From Promethearchaeota archaeon (GTDB lineage: Archaea > Asgardarchaeota > Lokiarchaeia > Sigynarchaeales > SOKP01): a DNA stretch of 37,859 nt. Made by a program: the position numbers and the translations under genes. Shown piece by piece: positions 1 through 8,389 of the stretch; positions within the stretch are counted from its first letter, which is position 1, and the number at the start of each line of letters is the position of its first letter. Location: contig JAGXNR010000022.1 of assembly GCA_019894875.1 (NCBI GenBank), positions 1 through 37,859 on the forward strand, given 5' to 3'. The notes below the pieces were generated by a model. That model saw nothing but the letters and a program-made list of their open reading frames with translations. It was not told where the DNA came from and searched no databases.

Positions 1-91
1 ATCTTCTGAGGGCTATTGTCTTGATGCTGAGGTCTGATTTCATGTTTAAGGTTAGATCTCACTCTTTTCAACACCATAGATCGATATAGTA

Positions 92-127
92 ATTTGTTCA
101 TTCTTTATTGTGATTCTATGAACAAAT
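92..127. repeat. Inverted repeat ATTTGTTCA / TGAACAAAT
   Basis: ATTTGTTCA (92-100) and its exact reverse complement TGAACAAAT (119-127) are separated by 18 bases. A ten-base relative, TGAACAAATT at 698-707, is the exact complement of 91-100 and lies between the TATA box and the start of the glutamate dehydrogenase gene, opposite a TGTTCA at 675-680 with a similar 17-base gap. The arrangement looks like binding sites for a dimeric regulator. That role is inference. Confidence 0.45.
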
Positions 128-613
128 AATTAATCTTATTAATGCTATAGATAAAATAAAGCAATTTCCCTATTTAAGCTTTTCCCCTATGATTCCCACT
201 TTTCTTAACAATACTAAATTGGTTTCTGATAAGTTTAATATAAGACTAATAATGAACGAACTTAATTGAAACACAAATCTAAATGAACAATAATAGAATC
301 TAATCTATAACAGTATTAAGTTTTCTGTTTTATTTTAAACAATTTTCAGAAAATATAACGAGATTTAGAAAAAGATGTGAATAACCTGAAAATAAATTAA
401 AAAATTTTATTAATTTATATTATAAACTTTAACAATATCACCTCCTACATTTCTAAATATTGTTCAAAAAAAAACCGAATATTTAAAAATGACCTAAATT
501 GAATTCTATTTTTGTTCATTTATATTTCAATTAAATAAAGTCCGTTCATTTTTTATCTAATTTTAAATCTGTCGGAAACCAATTACGTACCATTAAGGTA
601 AGTGGGAAAAGTA

Positions 614-631
614 AGGGAAAAGGTTTAAATA
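614..631 (+). promoter_or_regulatory. Probable BRE/TATA box of the first glutamate dehydrogenase gene
   Basis: A purine-rich BRE-like stretch runs straight into TTTAAATA at 624-631, the archaeal TATA pattern. Transcription would begin near 650-656 and give a leader of about 80 bases. That leader contains the TGTTCA/TGAACA pair at 675-703 and the Shine-Dalgarno AGGTGAT at 721-727. Confidence 0.45.
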
Positions 632-733
632 GGTAAAAAACCTTACATTATCTATAATAATAAAACCAATTAAATGTTCAAAGAATTTGATTAAAAATGA
701 ACAAATTAAAATTCGATCTCAGGTGATAAAAAA

Positions 734-2044
734 ATGCAATATAAACAAGATTTAAGCATTGATCAAGAAATCAAACCCCAAGACAAAAGTATTATAAGCG
801 AGAATTTAGATCCATTTCAAATTGCTCAAAAACAACTTTATGACGCTTGTAAACTTAATGGTTATGATAATGAGATCTATAACACATTGAGTATACCTGA
901 AAGATTTGTTGAAATAAAGATTACCATGAAAATGGATGATGGTATGCTTAAGACATTTAAAGGATTTAGAAGTCAATACAATTCTGCCAGAGGGCCAATG
1001 AAAGGAGGCATTAGATGGCATCCTGAAGAAAGTGCTTCTCTTGTAAAGGCATTGTCAGCATGGATGACTTGGAAATGCGCATGTGTGGACATTCCATTAG
1101 GAGGTGCAAAAGGAGGAATTATTTGTAACCCAAAGGAAATGAGTAGTAGAGAACTTGAAACACTTGCAAGAAATTATATTCGAGAAATTGCCGATATTAT
1201 AGGGCCTAATATTGATGTTCCTGCCCCAGATGTTTACACAAATCCTCAAGTTATGGCTTGGATGATGGATGAATATGAAAAGATCGTACGGAAGCATGCA
1301 CCCTCTGTGATCACAGGCAAACCAATCCCAATAGGGGGTAGTGCTGGTCGAACAATTGCTACTGCCCAAGGCGGTATGTATTGTATCAGAGAAGCAGCGA
1401 AAGATTTAGGATTGAATTTAAATAATGCCACAGTAGCAATACAAGGTTATGGTAATGCGGGCTCGTGGGCTGCGAAAGTTCTAGAAGATAATTATAACTG
1501 TAAGATAATTGCAGTATCTGATTCGCAGGGAGGAATTTATAATGAAAATGGAATAAATTCTCATGAAACTACTCTCCATAAAGAAAAAACAGGAACAGTT
1601 GTTGGGTTAAAAGATACAGAAAAGATTTCGAATGCAGAACTATTGGAATTGGATTGTGATATTTTAATCCCTGCTGCTCTTGAAAATGTTATTACAGACA
1701 AAAACGTTAGAAAAATCAATTGTAAAATACTAGCTGAACTTGCTAATGGTCCGACTACGCCAGAGGCTGATGAAAAGCTTTTTAAAAACGGAATTCTCGT
1801 TATTCCAGACTTCTTATGTAATGCAGGAGGAGTTACAGTTTCATATTTTGAAATGACACAAGGTTTTTATCTGCATGCTTGGACTGAAGAGGAAGTTCTT
1901 GGAGCGTTGGATAGATTTATGACAAAAGCGTATCGTTCTACTATTGAACAAGCTCAAAAATTCGATACACATAATAGGATGGGGGCATATACTATAGCTA
2001 TTGAACGTGTTGTAACTGCGATGCGGCTGAGAGGGTGGATATAA
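734..2044 (+). CDS. gdhA: Glutamate dehydrogenase (Glu/Leu/Phe/Val dehydrogenase family), copy 1
   Basis: This cytosolic enzyme interconverts glutamate with 2-oxoglutarate and ammonia using NAD(P). At 436 residues it has the usual family length. Residues K90, K114, K126 and D166 occupy the places of the substrate-binding and catalytic lysines and aspartate (clostridial K89, K113, K125, D165), in the motifs [15 protein letters not shown] and PAPD. The nucleotide-binding Rossmann domain has GYGNAG at 238-243. The start is the ATG preceded at good spacing by AGGTGAT, one of the clearest ribosome-binding sites in the window. A second, diverged copy follows 268 bases downstream on the same strand. 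The repeated TGTTCA motifs upstream suggest regulated expression. Coenzyme preference and direction cannot be read from the sequence with confidence. Confidence 0.93.
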   Translation: MQYKQDLSIDQEIKPQDKSIISENLDPFQIAQKQLYDACKLNGYDNEIYNTLSIPERFVEIKITMKMDDGMLKTFKGFRSQYNSARGPMKGGIRWHPEESASLVKALSAWMTWKCACVDIPLGGAKGGIICNPKEMSSRELETLARNYIREIADIIGPNIDVPAPDVYTNPQVMAWMMDEYEKIVRKHAPSVITGKPIPIGGSAGRTIATAQGGMYCIREAAKDLGLNLNNATVAIQGYGNAGSWAAKVLEDNYNCKIIAVSDSQGGIYNENGINSHETTLHKEKTGTVVGLKDTEKISNAELLELDCDILIPAALENVITDKNVRKINCKILAELANGPTTPEADEKLFKNGILVIPDFLCNAGGVTVSYFEMTQGFYLHAWTEEEVLGALDRFMTKAYRSTIEQAQKFDTHNRMGAYTIAIERVVTAMRLRGWI

Positions 2045-2312
2045 TTTTTAATTTATAAGAGAATAAGAAATGAAATATAATTTTACATGAAAAAGTAATT
2101 TTTAAAGATTTTTAATTTTTCTTTTTACTTTCAAATTTATATAGTTTTTGTATAATAATTGAATAATATTCATAAATATAAGCTTCTATTAAACAAATAA
2201 CTATTATTTTCTTCATATAACCTAATTTTATTAAAAATAGTTCAATTTTAAATACTTATCTAAATTTAAGATATTTGCAAATCAAAAAGAATGTATTAGT
2301 ACCGTAAAAATT

Positions 2313-3566
2313 ATGCTTGATATAAATCCATTTGAAAGTGTTAAAAAAAAACTTGATATTGTTGCAGATTTAATAAATTTAAGCCCAAATACTTTAAAAT
2401 ATCTGAAAAAGATCGAACGAGCATTAATAGTTTCCATTCCTATCCTTATGGATGACGACTCTCTTAAAATATTCGAGGGATTCAGGGTTCATCATTCAAC
2501 TTTAAGAGGTCCAGCAAAAGGAGGTATAAGATATTCACCTGATGTCACACTTGATGAAATAAAGGCTTTAGCGTTTTTAATGACATTTAAGACAAGTCTT
2601 CTAAACTTACCTTTGGGAGGATCTAAGGGAGGAGTAACTGTGGATACTAAAGAATTGTCAAAGAAAGAATTAGAAAGATTAACTAGGAGATACACAGCTG
2701 AAATTATAAATATGATTGGACCCGATATAGATATTCCCGCACCAGATATGTATACAGATTCGACGACAATGGCTTGGATCATGGACACATATAGTATGCA
2801 GAAAGGTCGAACTATTCCTGGTGTAGTAACTGGTAAACCAATTGAAATAGGGGGTTCTGTAGGGAGACTTGAAGCTACTGGGACGGGAATGGCTTATCAA
2901 CTTGAACATCTTTGCCAGAAATTAAATTATGATTTAAATAAAATGGATCTTGTAATTCAAGGATTTGGAAAAGTGGGATCAGTTGTTGCCAAGCAATTAT
3001 GTAACATTTCTTGTAACCTTATTGCAGTTTCTGAAAAAGAAGGAGGATTATATTCACCAGACGGTTTAGATATTAATGAAATATTAAAATGGAGGCAACA
3101 AGGGAATTTATTAAAAGATTACGAAGGAAAAAATATTACTACAATAACTAACGATGAATTACTTAGTACAAAATGCGATATTTTGATACCCGCTGCTATA
3201 GAGAATCAGATATATAGTAAGAATGCAGATCGAATAGATTGCAGTATTATATTAGAAGGTGCAAACGGTCCTACAACTTCTCAGGCTGATGCTATCTTAG
3301 ATGAGAAAGGAATAATTGTTGTCCCAGATATTCTTGCAAATAGTGGTGGGGTATGTGTTTCATATTTTGAATATATTCAAGATATTCAAAGCTATTTCTG
3401 GGGAATAGATCGTGTTAATCGAGAAATGAAAAATATTCTTATTAAAACTTTTGAAGATGTCTATAAATTTTCAAAGGAAAGGGATGTATCACTTAGAGCT
3501 GCCGCATTTGCTATTAGTGGAAGGAGATTAGCGAAAGCTCACGAATTAAGAGGTTTATTTCCATAA
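2313..3566 (+). CDS. Glutamate dehydrogenase family protein, copy 2 (diverged paralogue)
   Basis: This is a second Glu/Leu/Phe/Val dehydrogenase, 417 residues. It keeps the catalytic set (K69, K93, K105, D145) and a Rossmann motif GFGKVG at 217-222. It lacks the roughly 20-residue N-terminal extension of copy 1, and the sequence around the pocket has changed: GGSKGG replaces GGAKGG, and GGSVGRLEATG replaces [13 protein letters not shown]. The ATG has no Shine-Dalgarno sequence, unlike copy 1, so the two genes are probably expressed differently. The gap of 268 AT-rich bases argues against tight co-translation. Different coenzyme use, a different amino-acid substrate, or a hetero-oligomer with copy 1 are all possible. 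Confidence 0.9.
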   Translation: MLDINPFESVKKKLDIVADLINLSPNTLKYLKKIERALIVSIPILMDDDSLKIFEGFRVHHSTLRGPAKGGIRYSPDVTLDEIKALAFLMTFKTSLLNLPLGGSKGGVTVDTKELSKKELERLTRRYTAEIINMIGPDIDIPAPDMYTDSTTMAWIMDTYSMQKGRTIPGVVTGKPIEIGGSVGRLEATGTGMAYQLEHLCQKLNYDLNKMDLVIQGFGKVGSVVAKQLCNISCNLIAVSEKEGGLYSPDGLDINEILKWRQQGNLLKDYEGKNITTITNDELLSTKCDILIPAAIENQIYSKNADRIDCSIILEGANGPTTSQADAILDEKGIIVVPDILANSGGVCVSYFEYIQDIQSYFWGIDRVNREMKNILIKTFEDVYKFSKERDVSLRAAAFAISGRRLAKAHELRGLFP

Positions 3567-3590
3567 TCTGACATTTTTCCATATTTTCAT

Positions 3591-4907
3591 TTATCCAAAA
3601 ATTGGAACTAAGAACAATAAATACAATATTGCTATTCCTATGTGAAGAAAAGCAAATATAGCACCCATCTTAAGCAAACGTTTGTAACTGAAATTTTCTA
3701 CTCCTGAATCTCGTGCAATTTTTAGAGTCATCATATCACAAGCAGCTCCTGAAGGTAAAAAGTTTCCACCAAGATTGATACCAATCACAAGTGAAAAAAG
3801 CAAGGGAATTGATGAGAAACCAAAACCCCCATTGGATATCGGTTCTATTAATAGTCCAATTATTGGGATAAAAATTAACGCTGTTGGAGTATTTGCAACA
3901 ACACCAGAGATAAAACTAATTATTATTAATATAAGAAAAGCCAAAACAAATGGGTTTAAAGCCTCAAATGGGATCATTTCAAAAAGCTCACCAAATCCCG
4001 CTTCTATAAGACATCCAACGACGACGTACAATGATATGAAGAAAAATAAGATTTCCCATTCAATATCTTTTAACAGTTCACTCATGGGTTTTTTTGTATA
4101 ACTTGCATTAGCGAGAACTAAAATTAACGCAGAAACTACTGCGGTTAAATATAATAATGGGAGGATACCAAACAAAATAATCGTAATTATTATAGCAATT
4201 CCATTAAAATAAAACATCCTTTTATTCTTTACCATAATATCAGTATCTATTAAATCTATGACAAATTTTTTTTGGATCTCTTCTATTTTTGGCTCTTTAC
4301 TTAGTACAAATTTATCTAATAGAAAAATTGTAACAAACAACAATACAAATGAAATTAACCAATAAAACTGGATAAAATAGAGGGTATCGAGTGCGGTAAA
4401 TGCTGTAGAAATAATAATATTCTCCCCACTTGAAAAAGGAGTTAATATTGAACCAATATTAATACAAATCGTCATTCCTAATAGATAGGTTCCCGCTCTT
4501 ATTTTAAGAAAGTGACAAAGTCGAATTACTATTGGTGCTAATATTAAAACCACAATTACATCGCTTATAATTGCCGCTAGAAGAGTAGTAATTATGCAAA
4601 GAAGCCAAAAGAATACTCTTTGGTTTCCTCTTGACAGTTTAAAAAGCTTTACAGCTACAAATTCTAAAATATTCGAATCCTGAGCTATCTTTGTTATAAT
4701 ACTCATGCTTAATATTATAATGATTGCTTCCCATTCAATAAATCCTATAAAGGTATCAAATCCTTTCCCTGTGGCTAATCCTGTAGTTGTAGCTGCAATA
4801 AAACAGCATAAAAGAGAAATAGCTACAAAGTCTAGATTAGATTTCGAATAACTCAGAATTATTAATACAAACAATATAAAAATGATGATGAGAAGAATAA
4901 GATTCAT
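3591..4907 (-). CDS. ArsB/NhaD-type ion transporter (IT superfamily permease)
   Basis: This is a 438-residue integral membrane protein with about 11-12 hydrophobic segments spread over its whole length. Two conserved re-entrant-loop motifs of the ArsB/NhaD and citrate/sulfate permease group are visible: a GVVANTPTA motif in the C-terminal half and GGNFLPSGAACD close to the end. An equivalent loop with SDVIVVLILAP lies in the N-terminal half. Family members export arsenite or exchange Na+ for H+. The substrate cannot be fixed from the sequence, and no ArsR, ArsA or ArsC gene is next to it, so a Na+/H+ or anion role is at least as likely as arsenite efflux. It converges on the second glutamate dehydrogenase with 24 bases between the stops. 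Confidence 0.85.
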   Translation of the reverse strand: MNLILLIIIFILFVLIILSYSKSNLDFVAISLLCCFIAATTTGLATGKGFDTFIGFIEWEAIIIILSMSIITKIAQDSNILEFVAVKLFKLSRGNQRVFFWLLCIITTLLAAIISDVIVVLILAPIVIRLCHFLKIRAGTYLLGMTICINIGSILTPFSSGENIIISTAFTALDTLYFIQFYWLISFVLLFVTIFLLDKFVLSKEPKIEEIQKKFVIDLIDTDIMVKNKRMFYFNGIAIIITIILFGILPLLYLTAVVSALILVLANASYTKKPMSELLKDIEWEILFFFISLYVVVGCLIEAGFGELFEMIPFEALNPFVLAFLILIIISFISGVVANTPTALIFIPIIGLLIEPISNGGFGFSSIPLLFSLVIGINLGGNFLPSGAACDMMTLKIARDSGVENFSYKRLLKMGAIFAFLHIGIAILYLLFLVPIFG

Positions 4908-5088
4908 AATTGTTTAAGATTGTATTCATTAAATTAGATAATAACTTTAATAAATATATTTTAATAAATCTATTTAATATAACTGTATAAATTAATAGCA
5001 GTAGATCGTTAAATTACGATATGCATTAATAGAGTTCTTCTTTAAATTTATTGATAGAAAGAGTTGAAGTGAGTAATTTGATATTAAA

Positions 5089-5943
5089 TTATTTAATAAG
5101 AAATAGTTGAATCATAAATATAAACAAATTTAAATCGGTGAGGAGGGAAAAGTTAGACAGAAGATAATCAAAAATGTTCTCTTCAATGAAAAGTTTTAAA
5201 CTTGGGAAATATCCTTCTTCAGTTTTGAGAATCTCAACCATACGCTTGATTAAATTAATTATTACCCTTTCTATTATAAGCATGTCACAATTCATAGGGT
5301 TTATGTTTATAATATTGATACCTGTCTTTCTTTGAAATGTTATTTGACTCAATTCTGGATTTTTTTTCACAATATCTAACTTTGAATAAGAGTCGAACAT
5401 TTCTTCAATAAGTTTATAGATCTTGTTTTTCTTCTTTACAGAAAAATGTCCTTCAATTACATTAATAATTAAATTTAGTATTTGTTGAAATATTCCTAAA
5501 ATATCAAAAAATTCAGCAACAGTTGTGACTCGTTCAGCTTGTTTCCATTGAGTATAAAATTCGTCAATAACCTTCTCAAATGGTCTATAGACTTCAACGT
5601 TTCCCGTCCACTTACCTTGCCAACGGGTCTTATCCCCGGCATATTGTTGAATGAATGTGTGTCGAATAACATCAAGTCTCGCTCTTAAAATTTCTCCTCT
5701 AACTTCTCTCGAATCTGCTCCTATGAATAAGAGATTAGTATCTTTATCTGCTATGTAAACCCAACGTAGCCCCCCCATTTCAATTGAGTCAATCCCTTGC
5801 TTAAATTCTACGATAGTGAATTGGTTTAGTGCTGTTAATAGTCCAGAGACAAGATCTTCATTAACTGGAAAGTTCATATATGGCTTATACACAAGTGTAA
5901 TTCCTGAATCTGATTCCAATACCCATATATTAATTTTTAACAC
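5089..5943 (-). CDS. Longin-like domain protein with C-terminal helical domain
   Basis: The protein has 284 residues. Residues 1 to about 120 follow the longin/roadblock-like pattern common in Asgard archaea: a first strand NIWVLESDSG, a short hydrophobic hairpin, a helix around LVSGLLTALNQF, then the strands RWVYIADKDTN and LLFIGAD followed by a long helix. In eukaryotes such domains act in vesicle traffic and small-GTPase complexes. The remaining roughly 150 residues are mainly helical and end in a very hydrophobic segment that could associate with membrane. The GTG at 5943 is in frame and lies inside TAGGTGTTAA, so the same bases could instead act as Shine-Dalgarno for an ATT two codons in. 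The domain assignment rests on pattern recognition and is not certain; the cellular role is unknown. Confidence 0.65.
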   Translation of the reverse strand: MLKINIWVLESDSGITLVYKPYMNFPVNEDLVSGLLTALNQFTIVEFKQGIDSIEMGGLRWVYIADKDTNLLFIGADSREVRGEILRARLDVIRHTFIQQYAGDKTRWQGKWTGNVEVYRPFEKVIDEFYTQWKQAERVTTVAEFFDILGIFQQILNLIINVIEGHFSVKKKNKIYKLIEEMFDSYSKLDIVKKNPELSQITFQRKTGINIININPMNCDMLIIERVIINLIKRMVEILKTEEGYFPSLKLFIEENIFDYLLSNFSLLTDLNLFIFMIQLFLIK

Positions 5944-5986
5944 CTATCTGATAATATTATCTCATGTACTATATATCATAGACTAA

Positions 5987-6478
5987 TTAAAATAGTTCGT
6001 TTAAAGAATGATTTTTAACCCAACGCTCTAAATTTCTTACCATGTCTGTTATTTTACTTCTTAAAGTAAGTTCTGATACGTTTTTTCCAATTAGATTCAA
6101 AAAATCGCTACTTAATTTAAAATCACTGATAAAAATTCCAAATTTTGATTTATTGGTTGATATCTCTTTTATTCTCAATCTCCCCTCTAATTCTTTTACA
6201 TCTTTATTATTCCGAACGTTGATCTCAATCAATCGCCCTTTATTTTCTTCTGGTTCACCTTTGTCTTGTAAAACTAGCTCTCCCTCCATCTCGATGGGGA
6301 TTTTCACAATCTCATCTGTTATTTTAGTATATAAAATATTAGGAGAGACAAATGTTGCTTCCATCTTTTTTGCGGGATTCACAATTTCCCAAAATTTTGC
6401 GGTGTAGAGCGCCTTTATCAGTAAATCTTTATTACAATTATCTAATTCCACAACTTTTGAAATTATGCTTGTAGTCAA
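5987..6478 (-). CDS. SRPBCC/START-like fold protein (putative)
   Basis: The protein has 163 residues and no membrane segment. The order of elements suggests the SRPBCC (Bet v1/START-like) fold: an initial alpha segment (LLIKALYTAKFWEIVNP), a run of amphipathic beta strands through the middle, and a long C-terminal helix with many charged residues (about 135-160). SRPBCC proteins bind hydrophobic ligands in a cavity beneath that helix. No catalytic residues can be named. The start appears to be TTG at 6478; no in-frame ATG or ribosome-binding site offers a better choice. It lies 43 bases downstream of nothing obvious on its own strand and 43 bases upstream of the longin-like gene, so the two may share a transcript. 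Confidence 0.6.
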   Translation of the reverse strand: MTTSIISKVVELDNCNKDLLIKALYTAKFWEIVNPAKKMEATFVSPNILYTKITDEIVKIPIEMEGELVLQDKGEPEENKGRLIEINVRNNKDVKELEGRLRIKEISTNKSKFGIFISDFKLSSDFLNLIGKNVSELTLRSKITDMVRNLERWVKNHSLNELF

Positions 6479-6667
6479 AAGAATCTAATAATAAAATTAT
6501 TTTCTTATATATTAAAATATAGAAGGCTTATAACAGTTTATATCTTTACTATTTTGAATTTTTAACATTTGTTATTGATAATCGCCTCTCTCAGACTTCC
6601 TCAATTTCATCATTTTAGATCATAAATAATTTATTTTCATCATTGGCGATTATTTAAGAACAGAATT

Positions 6668-6871
6668 TTACACAGATCTAAATAACTTACTTTTCTCAAG
6701 ATTATTTTCTTCTTTACAATGAGGACAAACCCAAGTTGTATTATTCTTCTTAACAGAATTGATGCAATCACTACATACTGCGATATCACAAATACAATAA
6801 TAAGTATCTTCCATTGAACTCTCACAGTTTTTACTACACATATAACAAATTGGGGGTGGACGTTCAGACAT
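6668..6871 (-). CDS. Small RING-like/treble-clef zinc protein (C4C4 pattern)
   Basis: This 67-residue protein is dominated by four cysteine pairs: C9/C12, C26/C28, C33/C36 and C49/C52, with an extra C16. The order C-x2-C, x13, C-x1-C, x4, C-x2-C, x12, C-x2-C resembles a RING finger in which cysteine replaces the usual histidine, as in the C4C4 type, although the x4 spacing is one longer than the common RING consensus. An alternative is two stacked zinc ribbons. Cys-rich proteins of this size bind zinc and mediate protein or nucleic-acid contacts. Small RING-like E3 components occur beside ubiquitin-like systems in some Asgard archaea, but no such partner gene is seen in this window. Confidence 0.7.
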   Translation of the reverse strand: MSERPPPICYMCSKNCESSMEDTYYCICDIAVCSDCINSVKKNNTTWVCPHCKEENNLEKSKLFRSV

Positions 6872-6963
6872 TTTTCAAACCTACTTTATTTAAGTGTATA
6901 TTATACTTTTAATTCTAAGTAATATATTACTTTAATTATTAGATCGTAATTTTAACTAGCATT

Positions 6964-7149
6964 ATGGACAGAATAAGATCAGGAATTCGGTTATTGGCTT
7001 TATTTAGTGTTTTCTTTGTATATAAAGCGATAACGGGAGCAACTTTTAATGAAGTTGTAATATGGTCATTAATTACACTTGTCTATATTATATCATTAGT
7101 TATCATGTATTTCATTTCAACTCGATGGAAGAAGGAACAGAAAATTTGA
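6964..7149 (+). CDS. Small membrane protein, two TM segments
   Basis: This 61-residue reading frame has two hydrophobic segments (about 7-24 and 31-52) joined by a short loop and ends with the basic tail RWKKEQKI. The composition and the positive-inside tail are typical of a real small membrane protein. I do not recognise a family. It converges on the coiled-coil gene at 7153 with only three bases between stop codons. There is no clear Shine-Dalgarno sequence, and AT-rich promoter-like DNA precedes the ATG. Confidence 0.5.
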   Translation: MDRIRSGIRLLALFSVFFVYKAITGATFNEVVIWSLITLVYIISLVIMYFISTRWKKEQKI

Positions 7150-7152
7150 TAT

Positions 7153-7419
7153 TTACTTCTTTTTCTTAAAAAAATCTGGAATAATCCCATCAAGCCCAAG
7201 ACTTTTTAAGACAGTTTCTCGTATATTCATCTGAATCGTTAAATCTGACATCGTTCTCATGGTTGCATCCAATGATTTACTCATTCCTTTTATAGTTTCA
7301 GAAGTCTGGGTTAAAGAATCACGAATTGTGATATTAATCTCATGCAATTCTTTTGTTAATCTATCCATACTAGTTCTCAGTTCAGAAAGTTCCTTTTTAA
7401 ATTCTTTGAGGCCCGCCAT
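7153..7419 (-). CDS. Small coiled-coil protein
   Basis: The protein has 88 residues, almost all predicted helical. Heptad-like spacing of leucine, isoleucine and methionine runs through residues 5-70, and the tail is basic (FFKKKK). No transmembrane segment or enzyme motif is present. It is the last gene of a minus-strand group that begins with the two small membrane proteins at 8212 and 7957, so it may partner with them as a cytoplasmic or membrane-peripheral component. Start is the ATG at 7419; function unknown. Confidence 0.7.
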   Translation of the reverse strand: MAGLKEFKKELSELRTSMDRLTKELHEINITIRDSLTQTSETIKGMSKSLDATMRTMSDLTIQMNIRETVLKSLGLDGIIPDFFKKKK

Positions 7420-7528
7420 GTTGCTTAATTGGTTAATTGTTACTTTAATTATAAATTTAAAACTTATTAAAATTGTTAGAAAATCAAATTATTTAGCTAG
7501 TTTTATATAAAAGAAAAAAAAAATATGT

Positions 7529-7957
7529 TTATAAGAGATTAAGACCAAAAATACTTACACCAAAAATCCATAAAGCAAATCCTTGAACTAAGCAAAAGAT
7601 TACAATTATTAGCGCAATTGGTGGCCAAGATAAAAATTTTGATATTTTCTGAAGACTTCCAATGTAAAACTTAGCTGTGAGAGCGACTATTACAGTGACG
7701 ATAATAAATATTATCACTAATATCCATTTTGGGTTGATGACACCAGCAATTAAAGTAACAGCCCAATCTGGGACAAGTAAAGCAATTACAATAGCTGTCG
7801 CGGTACCTGCTATTAATCCTAGAATGCTTGATATGGGTAAGTCTGATATAGGTTTAAAGAACATTGCAATTCCAATAACAATTAAAAATATACTTGTAAA
7901 ATGATTCGAACCATCCTCAGTAATTTCTCGATATTGAAAACTTGGAGGGATATCCAT
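7529..7957 (-). CDS. Membrane protein of unknown function (start uncertain)
   Basis: From the ATG at 7957 the protein has 142 residues and four hydrophobic segments. The frame stays open for 30 more codons upstream, to the stop of the preceding gene at 8048, and that stretch encodes a convincing membrane segment (GLILGIFVVWSG) preceded by basic residues, yet it contains no ATG, GTG or TTG. An ATT at 8011 lies nine bases after AGAGGT (8026-8021 on this strand), a good ribosome-binding site, so translation may start there and add 18 residues. The family is not recognised. The gene forms a group with the 54-residue protein upstream and the coiled-coil protein downstream. Confidence 0.7.
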   Translation of the reverse strand: MDIPPSFQYREITEDGSNHFTSIFLIVIGIAMFFKPISDLPISSILGLIAGTATAIVIALLVPDWAVTLIAGVINPKWILVIIFIIVTVIVALTAKFYIGSLQKISKFLSWPPIALIIVIFCLVQGFALWIFGVSIFGLNLL

Positions 7958-8047
7958 AATAAGCGACGTAATACCTGACCAAACAACGAAAATTCCAAGA
8001 ATTAACCCAATGTAAGATAAACCTCTAAGAAACTTGGTTGTATCAAA

Positions 8048-8212
8048 TTATTCCTCTGTTTTTCTTTTAGTTATAGAACCTCTACGCTTTTTTTCATAGC
8101 CAAACCAAGTAATAGCCATAAATCCCGATAGAACCATCATTATTGCACCAGATTCAGCAACCCAATTAAAAAAACCGCTGATAATACCCCAAAAATCAAA
8201 TTGTAAAATCAT
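8048..8212 (-). CDS. Small membrane protein, 54 residues
   Basis: This short gene begins with ATG at 8212 and ends at TAA 8048. The N-terminal half is amphipathic and aromatic (FDFWGIISGFFNW). One clear membrane segment follows (about 22-38, GAIMMVLSGFMAITWFG), and the last 15 residues are strongly basic then acidic (EKKRRG ... KRKTEE), as expected for a cytoplasmic tail. It precedes the four-segment membrane protein in the same frame. The Shine-Dalgarno-like GAGG for the next gene lies within its last codons, which suggests co-translation. Function unknown. Confidence 0.65.
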   Translation of the reverse strand: MILQFDFWGIISGFFNWVAESGAIMMVLSGFMAITWFGYEKKRRGSITKRKTEE

Positions 8213-8360
8213 ATTATTTCAACCAATTTTTTTAAATTTTAAATAAAAGTAGGATTATGGTTATAAAAATTTATTTAAATCAAGATATCACATGAATTTA
8301 GTTTACGCTGAAATTTCTTTATTTTTATTATCATAAATGTAATATATTAGTTCTTATATC

Positions 8361-8370
8361 TATTATATAA
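8361..8370 (+). promoter_or_regulatory. TATA box before the first TGA-containing small ORF
   Basis: TATTATATAA lies 20-29 bases before the ATG at 8390. An archaeal transcript would therefore start at or very near that ATG, which fits the lack of a Shine-Dalgarno sequence and suggests a leaderless message. Confidence 0.45.
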
Positions 8371-8389
8371 TTAAAAACCATTATCAAAT

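Larger units (their letters stand above)
1..733. other. Long AT-rich non-coding region upstream of the first glutamate dehydrogenase
   Basis: I find no convincing gene here. The first 89 bases are open in one frame on the plus strand and could be the tail of a gene outside the window, but nothing in them is recognisable. The rest is AT-rich with many stops. Its notable content is a scatter of TGTTCA/TGAACA motifs (near 95, 119, 253, 284, 471, 513, 544, 675 and 698), including a 9-base inverted pair at 92-100/119-127, and a TATA-like box near 624 that would serve the downstream gene. Confidence 0.6.

Noticed and set aside
3..89. Open frame at the left edge that could be the tail of a gene
   Set aside because: Only 28 codons are visible and none of the sequence matches a family I recognise; an open frame of this length can occur by chance.
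3591..4907. Naming the transporter an arsenite pump (ArsB)
   Set aside because: The family motifs are shared with Na+/H+ antiporters and anion permeases, and no arsenic-resistance gene is adjacent.
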